Positions 12,266 through 22,839 of a stretch of 64,000 nt of DNA are shown in pieces. The position numbers and the translations under genes were made by a program. A model generated the notes under the pieces. That model was given only the letters and a program-made list of their open reading frames with translations. It was not told the origin of the DNA and ran no database searches. Positions within the stretch are counted from its first letter, which is position 1. The number at the start of each line of letters is the position of its first letter. Origin of the DNA: Siphonodentalium dalli (taxonomy: Eukaryota > Mollusca > Scaphopoda > Gadilida > Siphonodentaliidae); NCBI GenBank assembly GCA_032622095.1, contig CP136061.1, positions 116,694,754 to 116,758,753 of the forward strand, read 5' to 3'.

Positions 12266-12269
12266 TTAA

Positions 12270-13380
12270 GGGGAGGTCAAATTACCAATTTTGAACGGCG
12301 AATTCGATACAAATATCCGTAGCAAAAGTTACAGAGTTGCAACTATTTCTGGGCGTGAATTGATGCGTTATTGGAACAATGGATATTTATCTGGCGGTCG
12401 AGTTGGAACTTGTTTCATTAGAATGATGGTGAATTTATTTTTTAATTTGGTGTTGAGTTTTCAAAGGTCAAGTGCCGTAATTCAAAAAAACAAATTGTCA
12501 AAAATAAAATTGTAGCAAAATATTATACTATTAATTTACGTAACCCCTGCACACGACAGCTAGATGCCTGTGTGGTATGAATTATTGTGGGGGGGGGGTC
12601 TTTTTCATAAGGAACGCTTTTTTGTATGCTCTTTTAAGTCGTCTTATGTAAAAAAAAAAATGACGGGTGACAAAACTGACATGCAGGAAAATATCTTCAC
12701 CGCTGATAACGATATAAAGAAAGCCGGCAAACCGTGCGCGGAGTTTGTCCGGAATGTATGACGGACGCCACTGAAACCACATTCGTCTTTAGAGAAGGAA
12801 ACGCATTATATCAGTACAAATTTCGCCTTGATAGCCTTGACACACACAAACAAACAAACAAACAAACAATCACTTGGCATTTATATAGATATGTACCGGA
12901 ACAAAACATAAAATATATTTTTCTATATAGAGCCCTAGCTGTATATTAAAGTTTGAATAATAACAAACAAAATATTGATCAACACACTATGTGTTATTTC
13001 GTGCGCGATCGTTAAGATGAGTGAGCCGGGGGTTGATACATGAGCTTTCTTTTTGAAGCTGATCCTTCTGCCCATCGATACCGCAGACTGCATCATCTTA
13101 CATAAATAATGGCTCTTGTTGGGGGGGGGGGGGGCAGAGTTACTATGCGATATAAGAAGAGTTGGGTTTTTAAAACACAAACAAAAGGACACTGTCGCCA
13201 ACGAGAACCTAAGTCACTCTTATAATAATAGCAGATTTTTTAGTATGACATAAGAAACCAGCATACCGTATAGTCAAGTAGAATTGTAGGGTATATGAGC
13301 CGTCGTTTATGGTGGAACAATAATATCTTGAATCACAATAAAACAAAGCGGTATACAAACGTCAGCGGACAGAAATAGAA
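12270..13380. other. Intergenic, nothing recognised except simple repeats
   Basis: It holds G-runs of 10 and 14 bases (12589-12598, 13121-13134) and a caaa microsatellite near 12845-12870. There is an AATAAA-like word near 12503 that could serve the lectin transcript. No domain-like open frame. Confidence 0.4.
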
Positions 13381-14420
13381 ACAAGAGGTTGCACCGCCGG
13401 TGCTGGCATATCCCCACGGTGCACATTCAACTAAGGGTCATAACTCCGGCAAAACGATTGGGATAAACCTTACTTGAGTAATAATTCGAGACATTGTTGC
13501 GGGCAACGTGTATACCAAACATTATTGAAATAAGTAATACGGAATATACGGAAAATAATCTGAGAAAATTGACGAACAAAAAGGCCATATCACTCAGACA
13601 ACAAAAGCGGGACAAACCTGTTTTGCTCATTGATTTGAGATATTGTGGCAAGAAACGTGTGTACCGAAAATTATTGAAATCGGTTCATAATTGTTTGAGT
13701 TATCAAGCCGGAGGGACAACAAAAGGTCCGTCACTCGGGCAAAACACCGGGACAAACCTGGTTGGCCCCACTGAATTGTGATACTGTGGCAATGAATTTG
13801 AAAACAAACATTATTGAAATTGGTAACTAAACCAAGTCTTATCAGTCCCTCTCGTTAGTCTTCTATAGCTGACTTCCATTGAAAAGACGCACTGCATTTC
13901 CACGTGGAGTCCGTGCAATCACGTGAACCTCTGAATGTGACTAATCTGTCTTTAAAATATAAAGTGATGATACGATCATCATTTAATATTTTGCTTACAT
14001 ACATTTTTTGATAGCGCGATAAATCTAATTTCTCTGGAAGACAAGGCTTTGTTTACTTATAAATATATTGATATTCAGCGGACCTCTGATATATGCATAT
14101 TTGACATCATCATGATTGGGAAAGGTTACCCTCTATGTTCATATATACACACAAAGCGTCCATTTGACCTAATCTGAAGACATAGACGCAAGACGACTCC
14201 CGCCCACGATTCTGGGAGTAATGTCTATTACAAAAGAATAACAGGACAGGACTCGGTCCAAAACATCATCAACCCAACCGATACCCCGAGCTGTTGTTGA
14301 CCAAGAAGACTTGGTCTATGAAATTGGTTGTTATTTGTTTTCGAATTATCAAACCGGACGGACGGACAGACGGACGCAGAAAATTCAGTATATCCCCATT
14401 CTCTTCGAGAGTGGGGGTAT
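13381..14420. repeat. Dispersed repeat with internal 140-150 bp tandem units and terminal hairpin
   Basis: The words 'gcaaaac...gggacaaacct' and 'ccaaacattattgaaat' recur at about 13450, 13600 and 13740, giving three diverged units. The unit text (cataactccggc; accgaaaattattgaaatcg) and the run of cggacggacagacggacgc at 14356-14375 followed by a GC-rich hairpin (about 14388-14420) resemble non-coding dispersed repeats of marine invertebrate genomes. No protein is coded. Confidence 0.5.
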
Positions 14421-14601
14421 AACAAATAGCGTACTTGAACAACTACCATTGAATCTAACAGGCAACGAATAAGCAAGATCAGGGATAAGCGACCTGTCTA
14501 CTGCGCAACATGATGCCCGTAGTGTATAAGCGAGATCACTGAGTCGCTACCATATTCGATCGATCCAGCCCCGTTCCGCGCATTCGGTGCTACAGTTCAA
14601 A

Positions 14602-14675
14602 GTTCTGGAGTAGCATTCCATATATGGAGCTTTTGAATATTCATGAATTTCATATATGGAATGTTACTCCAGAAC
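14602..14675. repeat. 25-bp inverted repeat, one mismatch
   Basis: The arms 14602-14626 and 14651-14675 (gttctggagtagcattccat and its complement) pair with a single mismatch. It lies just upstream of the Helitron array. Confidence 0.8.
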
Positions 14676-14773
14676 AAGAGGAGTCCACAATTCTAGGCCC
14701 CAGTTGTGTGATTAGTGTCCAGTCTTCCGTCAACCACATAACTAAGCACCGGAACTCACACTGCAAGGTGATA

Positions 14774-15291
14774 TCTCATATATATTTTGAAGACCTCTGT
14801 CTGTATGTATGTATGTTTGTTTGTTTGTCTGTCTGTCTGTCATTTATACAAATCTACGATTCTCGACCGATCGGGACGAAACTTGGTACGTGTGTGTAGT
14901 TTGACCGGGCGGTGAACGTTGTCGTATTGGCGAGCCCGTGCGGCGCCCGCTTCGCGCATGCGCAGACGAGATCTCGGAAACGGGTGGAGCTATCGACTTG
15001 AAATTTGCTATGTGAATGTATCTTGCCCCGAATACGAATTTTATCGGGTCGCCGAGCCCGTGCGACGCCAGCTTCGCGCATGCGCAGACCAGATATCGGA
15101 AACGGGTAGAGCTATCGACTTGAAATTTGGTATGTGAATGTATCTTGCCCCGGATACGAATTTTATCGGGTCGCCGAGCCCGTGCGACGCCAGCTTCGCG
15201 CATGCGCAGACCAGATCTCGGAAACGGGTAGAGCTATCGACTTGAAATTTGGTTTTTGAATAGCCCGGACAACGTCGGGCTCATCGGCTAG
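14774..15291 (+). mobile_element. Non-autonomous Helitron, copy 1 of a tandem trio
   Basis: It starts A|TCTCATATATATTTTG and ends with a GCCCG...CGGGC hairpin, a few bases, and CTAG followed by T, the structure expected of Helitrons (5' TC, hairpin about 10 bases before 3' CTRR, insertion between A and T). The 5' part has a tgtatgtatgtttgtttg stretch. The body holds about 2.5 copies of a 122-bp repeat (anchor ttcgcgcatgcgcag at 14951, 15073 and 15195). No Rep/helicase is coded. Long frames on the - strand are by-products of the 122-bp unit. Confidence 0.9.
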
Positions 15292-15849
15292 TCTCATATA
15301 TATTTTGAAGACCTCTGTCTGTATGTATGTATGTTTGTTTGTTTGTCTGTCTGTCTGTCATTTATACAAATCTACGATTCTCGACCGATCGGGACGAAAC
15401 TTGGTACGTGTGTGTAGTTTGACCAGGCGGTGGACGTTGTCGTATTGGCGAGCCCGTGCGGCGCCCGCTTCGCGCATGCGCAGACGATATCTCGGAAACG
15501 GGTAGAGCTATCGACTTGAAATTTGCTATGTGAATGTATCTTGCCCCGGATACGAATTTTATCGGGTCGCCGAGCCCGTGCGACGCCAGCTTCGCGCATG
15601 CGCAGACGAGATCTCGGAAACGGGTGGAGCTATCGACTTGAAATTTGGTATGTGAATGTAACATGCCCCGGGTACAAATTTTATTGGGTCGCCGAGCCCG
15701 TGCGACGCCAGCTTCGCGCATGCGCAGACCAGATCTGAAACGGGTAGAGCTATCGACTTGAAATTTGGTTTTTGAATAGCGCTGGGTAGAGCTATCGACT
15801 TGAAATTTGGTTTTTGAATAGCCCGGACAACGTCGGGCTCATCGGCTAG
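15292..15849 (+). mobile_element. Non-autonomous Helitron, copy 2 of a tandem trio
   Basis: It begins with the same TCTCATATATATTTTG directly after the CTAG of copy 1, with no spacer, and ends in the same hairpin plus CTAG at 15846-15849. The anchors of its 122-bp units are at 15469, 15591 and 15713. Near the 3' end a word of about 40 bases (gtagagctatcgacttgaaa) is duplicated. It is highly similar to copy 1, so the two are of similar age. Confidence 0.9.
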
Positions 15850-15892
15850 TCTATTATATATTTTGAAAGATCTGTGTGTGTATGTGTTTGTT

Positions 15893-15923
<31 letters not shown>

Positions 15924-16607
15924 TTGAAATCGATGGACTCGAAAACGACTAAGCCAATTTCGATGAAATTTGGTATTTGGATGTGTTTTCGGCCGGAGAC
16001 GAACATAGGCATATTTATTTGTCCGTGCGAGGTCAACTTTTCACGTGCGGAGGTCAAATCTATTTTTACGCCGTTTTTGCGCTAATATATTTCAGTTCGG
16101 TGCTCACAAATCGATTCGATATAGCGCGAATAATAAATTGCCAGTCATATAATTTGCACGGTTAGAATCTGTGTGGCTTCATCTTTCCAACGATATATAA
16201 TATGTATGTATCCGTTTTAGTTATCTGCCTCAATTATTAGGTACAAGTGGTACGATGCTTTTATCGGGATAAAATCAATGCGTAATTTCTATGACGTCGT
16301 CAGAGGTCATAAAGTTAGATTACGTTAACTCTCACCCTGCCGATGCATTTGACTGTGTCGCGTTAACTCATCACCGACCGAGGTATCCGCAAATGACATT
16401 GGGCTATATATCTCGGAAACGGGTGTAGCTATCGACTTGAAATTTTGTATGTGAATGTATCTTGCCCCGGATACGAATTTTATCGGGTCGCCGAGCACGG
16501 GCGACACCAGCTTCGCGCATGCGCAGACCAGATCTAGGAAACGGGTGGAGCAATCGACTTGAAATTTGGTTTTTTAATAGCCCGGACGAAGTCGGGTCAC
16601 CTTCTAG
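15850..16607 (+). mobile_element. Non-autonomous Helitron, copy 3 of a tandem trio (diverged)
   Basis: It starts TCTATTATATATTTTG immediately after the CTAG of copy 2 and ends with a cccggacgaagtcggg hairpin and CTAG at 16604-16607, followed by T. The 5' part carries a (GT)n tract at about 15897-15924 and the words ttcgatgaaatttggtat. The middle differs from copies 1 and 2, while the last 200 bases contain the shared 122-bp unit. A related but distinct Helitron lineage. Confidence 0.85.
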
Positions 16608-16825
16608 TATATATATATAGTTAGTAGCTAATATGAATGCCACCAGGTTGTTGTGGTCACGGCCACCGCTAGATGGTCTCCGTTGGGGGGGGGGGTGTCC
16701 ACCTTGAAATTTCTAACTGTCTCCCCCACTTGCATGACCTAGACTAAAATCCCATATTCGCAAAATTCCATTTGCACCCCAAACCACTTGGGTTGTAACT
16801 TTCCAATTTTGACCAAAACGTACCT

Positions 16826-16935
16826 TACTCGTATTTAAATTCGCGCAGTACCGTACTATTTTTCGCTCAGTTTTGAATTCGCGAACTTTAAATTAGCGCA
16901 CCTAGCTGCGTGAATTCAAAACTGACAAAATTAAT
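16826..16935. repeat. CG-rich fold-back element, family D copy 3
   Basis: It reads gtatttaaattcgcgcagta, then ctatttttcgctcag, then a complementary arm ending near gaattcaaaactgac. Related to the copies at 6124, 6588 and 17314. Confidence 0.75.
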
Positions 16936-17313
16936 TTCGTAATATTTCTGTGATATTTTCGTATATCTTGGAGCTGATGACAATTTCGGTTCTTATTCAT
17001 TGGAGATAGTATATGTGTATAATATTAAACACCATCGCGGCGGTTTACATCGTGTAGATAAGCTAGTAACTACATACATCATAATTTTGTGGCGACCCGG
17101 AATATTAGTATTTCTTATATATACACAAGCATTTCAACAATGTCTATGTCACCATGATTTGTCGCTTGAATTGTGAGCAATGGTCTTGATAGCGGTTAAC
17201 CGAATGTGAATATATGCATACATGTATAGGCGTAATTGTCTATATATTCAACCGTTCATAATATATGTAAACTCAGCAACAGAGCCCTCTTGTATTTAGA
17301 TTAAACTTGGGAG

Positions 17314-17395
17314 TCGTACTATTTTTCGCTCAGTTTTAAATTCGCGCACCAATGGGTGCGCGAAAAATAGTACTGCGCGAATTTAAATACAGGTA
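17314..17395. repeat. CG-rich fold-back element, family D copy 4
   Basis: Left words tactatttttcgctcag and aattcgcgcacc face right words ggtgcgcgaaaaatagta and ctgcgcgaatttaaatac. The two sides fold as an interrupted palindrome. It is the best preserved right end of the family. Confidence 0.8.
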
Positions 17396-17399
17396 AGGT

Positions 17400-18409
17400 A
17401 TACAAATATGCTAATGTTGGTCTAAAAACAAATTCCTCACTAATTACCCGATTGGAAAATCTAACAATGATAACAATTTAAACCTACATGTGGTGTAAAA
17501 TGTCCAACTATAATGTTGTGTCAGGCATGGAATTGCCAACTTTTGAAAATTTTATACCAAAGTTGGGGGTTATTCACCCCAACCACCACTATGTCCCCCA
17601 TCCCTGTGTTGGGTCTACAAAGCTGACATGAACGTCGTTTTATGTGGCAATACACGATTTCATGAGTTTGTCGTAGGGCTGAAACAGTCGGATTTTAAGC
17701 AAAATTGCTATAACTGTCAGTTTGGCCCTTGTTATACATGAGAGTACTGTTTTTATGGTTTAATTGTTTTTAAAGGTACCATTGTACACAACATTGGATG
17801 GTGTTTGAATACGAAGTATGTGATTGGTGTCTGGTGTTGGTCAGCTCTGTATGGTACTCCACCGGAAAGGAGCCTGATGTCTCTCCCTTGAAACAGTCGT
17901 CTACACTTCCAAGAAAAAAAATTCAAAATTGATGCGATAACTTTTCTTTATTTTTTAAAGATATATTACATGTATCTAGGTTCTATCAGCTCATAGGGGG
18001 ATTATAGACTGCCATTCGCTCTGTCGTGGTTAGCTATGAGGCGAAAGAAAGCCAATTTCGACCAAAACATGGTTAAAATGAGGATTTTGCATTGTCAGGG
18101 AGATTATTCAAATTGTGATGCTCCGACCATTTATGTATCTTGTAACCAATCATTCATGTGCTGTTTATCAATGACCCTGGCGCAGCAGAAGTTTGTAGTA
18201 GAGTACCCCCTCAAAATGGTGAAAATGGCCAGAAATCGTGTATTGCCACCTTAGCAGTGCACTATATCAAACCCAATGAACTTTGATCAACAGTTTAAAC
18301 AGTTGTACACACATTTCATACCTGTTGAGGTCGACTATCGGAGCAACTTTAAGTTGAATTGTTCTGTTATTACGTGATTACTCGCAGTATATATAGGTCG
18401 GCTAGGGGT
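17400..18409. other. Intergenic, nothing recognised
   Basis: There are no domain-like frames. A forward frame of about 70 codons at 18036-18254 has no recognisable motif and no supporting context. Confidence 0.4.
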
Positions 18410-18422
18410 CAAGTTATATATT

Positions 18423-19320
18423 GACCACAACACTCACCACACACGTCGGACCTCCAGAGAGCTTGGATCGCCACCTCTCAGGATGAACTCACCACCGTTA
18501 ATACCAATTAGTGTCACTAATATGATGGACGCCATGCATGTCACGCCTTGTCTGAGCTGGTCACTTCATGCTCATAAAGGCGGATACCAGCTGGTTCTGG
18601 ATTTCCAAACCGGCCCGGCACAGCCCTTTTCATGGCTCCCTACCGGACCGGAAAATACCAGATCAGCACGGAAACCACGACAAAAGATGAACAAGAAAAA
18701 GAAGAAAACACCATCAAGGAAAAAAAGAGATGCCGAGAGACTAGCTGCGTGGAAAGAGAAGAAGGCGACGGATGTTACACCAGCCAGCTCCTCCCATGCA
18801 GTCGAGATCCCGGCCCAGTCTGTCCAGGAGATGGAATCACCACCACCATCGCCTCCACGGCCAGACATGGACTTCATCCCGAAGACTCCGGAATACATTG
18901 AGCCGGAGCCTTCAACTGCAAATCCTACACCACCAGCCTCCGAACAAGCAACAGATGCCACCAGCCTATGGATTGAAAGGATTGAAAACTACAGAAAAGA
19001 AACTGCTAAATTAATCGCCGACTCAGAAGTAGAAAGGAAGAAAGCAGAAGAGACTAGAATAAAAGCAATGGCAGCCTTAGATGAATTATATCCACCGAAA
19101 AGTAAAAACAAGAAAAGAAAAAAGCTAAAAGCAACCAGCAAAAGCTAAACATCCCAACCTCACTTTGCCTCCGGTCAGCCTCCGCATCTGAACAACATCA
19201 ACAGCCTCAACAATCGATTTTCATCGAACATATCAAGAAAGGGTGAAGGGAATTGCACAATGCGTTCCGACCATCCTACCCGGCCTACGGCCGGAAACTA
19301 CACAACAACAACAATAACAA
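18423..19320 (+). mobile_element. Retroposed unit with 13-bp target-site duplication
   Basis: The 13-base word caagttatatatt occurs exactly at 18410-18422 and 19321-19333. The DNA between is 898 bases, carries one intact ORF (18483-19148), and ends in a CAA-rich tail (about 19302-19320). An exact duplication plus a simple-sequence 3' tail is the signature of target-primed reverse transcription. No endonuclease or reverse transcriptase is present, so it must have used enzymes supplied by another LINE. It is comparable in layout to 'half-LINEs' that carry only ORF1. Confidence 0.75.
18483..19148 (+). CDS. Basic 221-residue protein of a retroposed unit (ORF1-like, function unknown)
   Basis: The frame is intact from ATG, the first one in the element, to TAA. 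Residues 1-56 include the compact segment MDAMHVTPCLSWSLHAHKGG and a Trp-containing 'FSWLP'. Residues 63-95 are very Lys/Arg-rich (KKKKKTPSRKKRD). About 98-150 are Pro/Ser-rich and low in structure. About 163-205 (IERIENYRKETAKLIADSEV and on) look like an amphipathic, charged helix that could form a coiled coil, and the tail is again Lys-rich. Basic stretches plus a coiled coil suggest nucleic-acid binding and self-association, as in LINE ORF1 proteins, but I do not recognise a named family. Intactness inside a dispersed-looking unit suggests recent insertion. Confidence 0.7.
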   Translation: MNSPPLIPISVTNMMDAMHVTPCLSWSLHAHKGGYQLVLDFQTGPAQPFSWLPTGPENTRSARKPRQKMNKKKKKTPSRKKRDAERLAAWKEKKATDVTPASSSHAVEIPAQSVQEMESPPPSPPRPDMDFIPKTPEYIEPEPSTANPTPPASEQATDATSLWIERIENYRKETAKLIADSEVERKKAEETRIKAMAALDELYPPKSKNKKRKKLKATSKS

Positions 19321-20148
19321 CAAGTTATATATTCTCAAAGGGTGTGTTTTTGTCTCTCTTCATACATTAGTTACATATTATAAACAGCAGCTTAATAACA
19401 ATAATTAAGTCTTTTGTCTCTCCTGAAAATGTTTCGACTGGTTAATTTTCGACCGAATATACATAACTTAAGTCTATCGAACAAATATAGAGATGGCTAC
19501 CAACAACAGCAATCTGGGCAATACAAGCTCTATGCAGTTTCACAATTTTAACCCTTCCATGACTGGAGCCAGGGATGGGGTAATTGTAATTTGTAATTGT
19601 AATTGATTGTAATTAATTACATTTTTTCAAGTAATTGCATGTAATTGGTAATTGAGTTTATTCTCAATTACATGTAATTGCAATTGTAATTGGTTAGGAT
19701 GTAATTGTAATTGTAATTAGGGTTTAATTTCAATTACTTCTAAATCACAGGTACTTGTTTCTTCTCACAGTTCTCTTTCATGATTCACCCAATGGTTTCT
19801 TCAAATGGTTTTTTTCCAAAATTTCAAAGTGTAAGACTGGTGACTGGCTATCACTATGTTGTCACAACACTGAGTTTTTATCCACTGTGTCTCAATGGTG
19901 AATTCTGTTGACACCTCCTGTTTGTTTGCTTAAGCATTGGTTAACCTTTTAGTAGGCTTGTTTTGATAAATACAATGAGAAACCAACTTCAAATAATAGA
20001 CAATATATCACTATAATATATCACTCTTATGATAATGTTTCATTATCTCCATCTGATATGGTATATATGCTATGGTAGAAATTCATACCAACCATTGCTA
20101 ATGCTATGAGCATGTTTACAAAAAATCTGGCAGCATTTTAATTTGCAG

Positions 20149-20247
20149 AAAGACACATCATGTCCTATGAAAGCGAAGTGCAAACTTTGCCCAACTACAA
20201 TATCCAGTTCCAAAAAAGTTACCTCCAATTTTGTGACACATCTGAAG
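20149..20247 (+). pseudogene. hAT transposase BED zinc-finger exon (part)
   Basis: It lies between an ATTTGCAG acceptor and a GTAAGT donor in phase 0. The frame gives MSYESEVQ-overlapping DNA in another phase but, in the exon frame, CPMKAKCKLCPTTISSSKKV and then TSNFVTHLK. CKLC and the His of THLK, followed by RKH in the next exon, form the C..C...H...H core of a BED finger, the DNA-binding domain of hAT transposases. The usual aromatic residues N-terminal to the first Cys are not evident. Confidence 0.75.
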
Positions 20248-20708
20248 GTAAGTTTCCATTTCTATGTATTAGCTTTGTTTAATTCCTTTGACATATAACT
20301 TCAGTCATATGGTGGTATTGGTAATTTAATTTATTTTTGTAATTCTTTTTCACCATTTGTACCACGATTGTTGTTTATGTGAATAAACAATTTGATTTGA
20401 TTTGGTATATGCATTGTATCTTGTCCCTTCTAATTTGCAACTGAATGACAAAGGGGGGACAAATATCTGCTTCAGTAATCCCCCAATTAGCACTGTCTAT
20501 CGGAGGCATTGTGTTACCAATAAGCTGGTGGCCACAAAGGCTAATTAAGATTAAGACTCTAATTAACAATCAGAGTGTTGATTATCTCATTGTCCTTTAC
20601 AATTGGCCTGGCTGTGTGTCTGACTTACTGAGATAGTCTTATTCCCTTAATAATTAAATGATGGATACATGTGTGTTACTAAAATACTCAATTATTTTCA
20701 TTTTATAG

Positions 20709-20930
20709 CGAAAGCATCAAGATGTCTATGAATCAATAGTCACACAGGCACCATCAGCAAGTGATCAACAACCTACTAGGATCTATCAGTATGCAAAAAC
20801 ATCGGTCAAGAATGCGAAAGCATTGAAGATAGTTAGCAAAGTTCATAAATGTCTTATATCATTCCAATTTTTAGAAGATCAACCCCGACTACAAGCTGCC
20901 AATGCAACACGCTGGAATTGCCAGCTATAA
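20709..20930 (+). pseudogene. hAT transposase second exon, core deleted
   Basis: It starts after a TTTTATAG acceptor with RKHQDVYESIVTQAPSASDQ, completing the BED finger (HLK|RKH). It later reads VSKVHKC and then LEDQPRLQAANATRWN, ending CQL and TAA at 20928-20930. The second segment resembles the conserved 'lpl-Q..n.TRWNS' region of hAT transposases. The first and last parts are brought together without the catalytic Asp-bearing region, so a large internal part has been lost. Confidence 0.7.
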
Positions 20931-21289
20931 ATCACGATTCGCTCAGTTCTACGAACACCTATACTGGACTCAGTACATTGGCTGCTCTGCACCAAGTGTG
21001 CTTCACCATGTATTTCATCTTGCTTGTATTAAATTTATGTTTTGTTATCAAATAAAGTTTATATAAATAAAAAGTGTTCCTACATCAATTATGTGCTGAA
21101 ATGTAATTGTAATTGTAATTGAATTACATTTCAAAGTAATTGTAATTGTAATTAATTACATTGTGAAATATATGTAATGGGAATTGTAATTGTAATTGAA
21201 AAATGTTGAAGTAATTGTAATTGTAATTAATTACATTCACAAGTAATTGCCCCAAGCCTGACTGGAGCTTCCTGAAAATCTTCGAAAAC

Positions 21290-21530
21290 TCTGTGACGAT
21301 TCATTCTCTTATATATACGAGTCGCTCATAGGGCGCCTCCCATATATAAGAGAATGTGCTGGCCTAACACTATTTACCTTGACCTTGTAAACCAGTACAT
21401 TATCTTATATATGTGAGGGTTCCCTCGGAAAAATGAGAGAATGCGCTGGCACAGGGTCCTTAATGCTGCACCATCGCAGCTCCCGTCATAAAAGGGATAA
21501 CTCTACACCGAATGTGTTGGATATAAGCAA
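21290..21530. repeat. Dispersed repeat family E, copy 1 (stem-loop rich)
   Basis: It has cattctcttatatat with the complementary atatataagagaatg as a stem-loop, then words such as gcgctggcacaggg, ccttaatgctgcac and cagctcccgt..aaaaggg. The same order of words occurs at about 52510-52760. No ORF. Confidence 0.75.
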
Positions 21531-21906
21531 TTAGCCCCCTAAGCGGGTACCCAGTCGCCCAGTGGGCAAGGTGCATAACACATTAGGTCAACATATCCGT
21601 CCAGCGATGCCGAAGCTAGTTCAATTACCCATAGTGTGTTTTAGGAATAATAGCCGTCCTTTTAAAACAAGAAAACCATAGTCAGAAATGGTAACGCCAC
21701 CAATATCATATTATTAGCCTTAAATATAAATTATAATACAAGTATACTATAAACTAGCTTTCAAATTTTATGTGGGAAATTTGCATACTTCCATGCATAT
21801 TTCAAGTTTTCCCGTTTCCCGTGTCATACATTACTTTCTTCAAACTGTCTTCTTTATTACACAAGCTGTCCGGGCTGTTTCCCATCTGATTTCCGGCGAA
21901 AGGCGC

Positions 21907-22400
21907 GATTTGACCTTGAATTGACTATTTCGAAATTCAAGGTCAGGTCAGGGTCATGATTTGACCCGTCCAAAACACCCCACCCGGAGAAAAGTACCCC
22001 TACGTATCAAATTTCGTCGAAATCCGTCCGTTTAAATCCATTTGACCTTTAATTAACAATTTTGAAGGCCAAGGTAAGGTCGGAGTCATGATTTGACCGC
22101 CCAAGACACTCCCCTGACAAAGGTATAAAATTTCGTCGAAATCCATCCGTTTTACCCGATTTGACCTTTGATTGACCACATTGAAAGTCAAGGTCACGCC
22201 GAGGTCACGATTTGACCCGTTCAAAACACTCCCTGTACAAAAGTATCCCTAGGTATCAAATTTCGCCGAAATTCGTCCGTTTTACCCAAATTGACCTTGC
22301 ATTGACAGTTTAGAGGTCAAGGTCAGGTCGAGGTCACGATTCGACCCGTCCAAAACATTGCCGGACACAAATACCCCTAAGTATCAAATTATGTTGAAAT
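21907..22400. repeat. Minisatellite of about 131 bp, four diverged units, rich in AGGTCA
   Basis: The anchor atttgacctt recurs at 21908, 22040, 22159 and 22290 (spacings 132, 119 and 131). Each unit carries tcaaggtca-type words followed by further aggtca/gggtca half sites and a constant tail (aaatttcgtcgaaatccgtc). Nothing is coded. The half-site clusters match the binding words of orphan nuclear receptors (SF-1/ERR type), although function is not shown. Confidence 0.8.
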
Positions 22401-22839
22401 CTATGGAAAGCCGAAGAGGACATGTTAGTTGCTAATTGCTAGATATACGACGCACGACTTGTCGCGGTATTTTAAATGTGTTTCAAACTAGGAGATAGAA
22501 GTATTCTGCGTTTCAAATGGTGATGAATTATAGTATTTTATTCAAATTGTATGGCATAAATTGTTATTAAAACAGTATATACTATACAACAAATCAATGA
22601 CTCGAAAATTAAGTGGGCCTTCAAACAAAGTCACAATTGCAGTTAGGCCCATCTCATACTCGTCTATTCAGCGATATTCTGCTGTTATAGCCTCCAGTAT
22701 TTATTGAGCGTTATAGCCCCACTGTTATAATTCGCCTTTAGCAGGCGTAATCTTGCCTCAGCTTATTGAGATATTAGGTCACACGTAATGACATTAAATC
22801 GCATGGAAACATAGCAATTGTGGGCTGCTTGGCGTGAAT

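Larger units (their letters stand above)
19570..21260 (+). mobile_element. Non-autonomous hAT transposon with 8-bp target-site duplication
   Basis: The 8-base word actggagc lies at 19562-19569 and 21261-21268. The ends are CAGGGATGGGG and the complement CAGGCTTGGGG, short inverted repeats of hAT type, and both ends carry arrays of gtaattgtaatt extending some 150 bases inward. The 1,691-bp body keeps two exons of the transposase gene (20149-20247 and 20709-20930) but lacks the catalytic core. It is therefore an internally deleted derivative and would need a transposase from a full copy. Confidence 0.9.

Noticed and set aside
14844-15721. 119- and 75-codon frames on the - strand with repeated 'MREAGVARARRPDKIR' text
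   Set aside because: They are produced by the 122-bp non-coding repeat of the Helitrons and exist only because the unit is iterated.
18572-18961. 129-codon frame antisense to the 221-codon ORF
   Set aside because: A shadow of a Lys/Pro-rich coding strand; no start context or domain.
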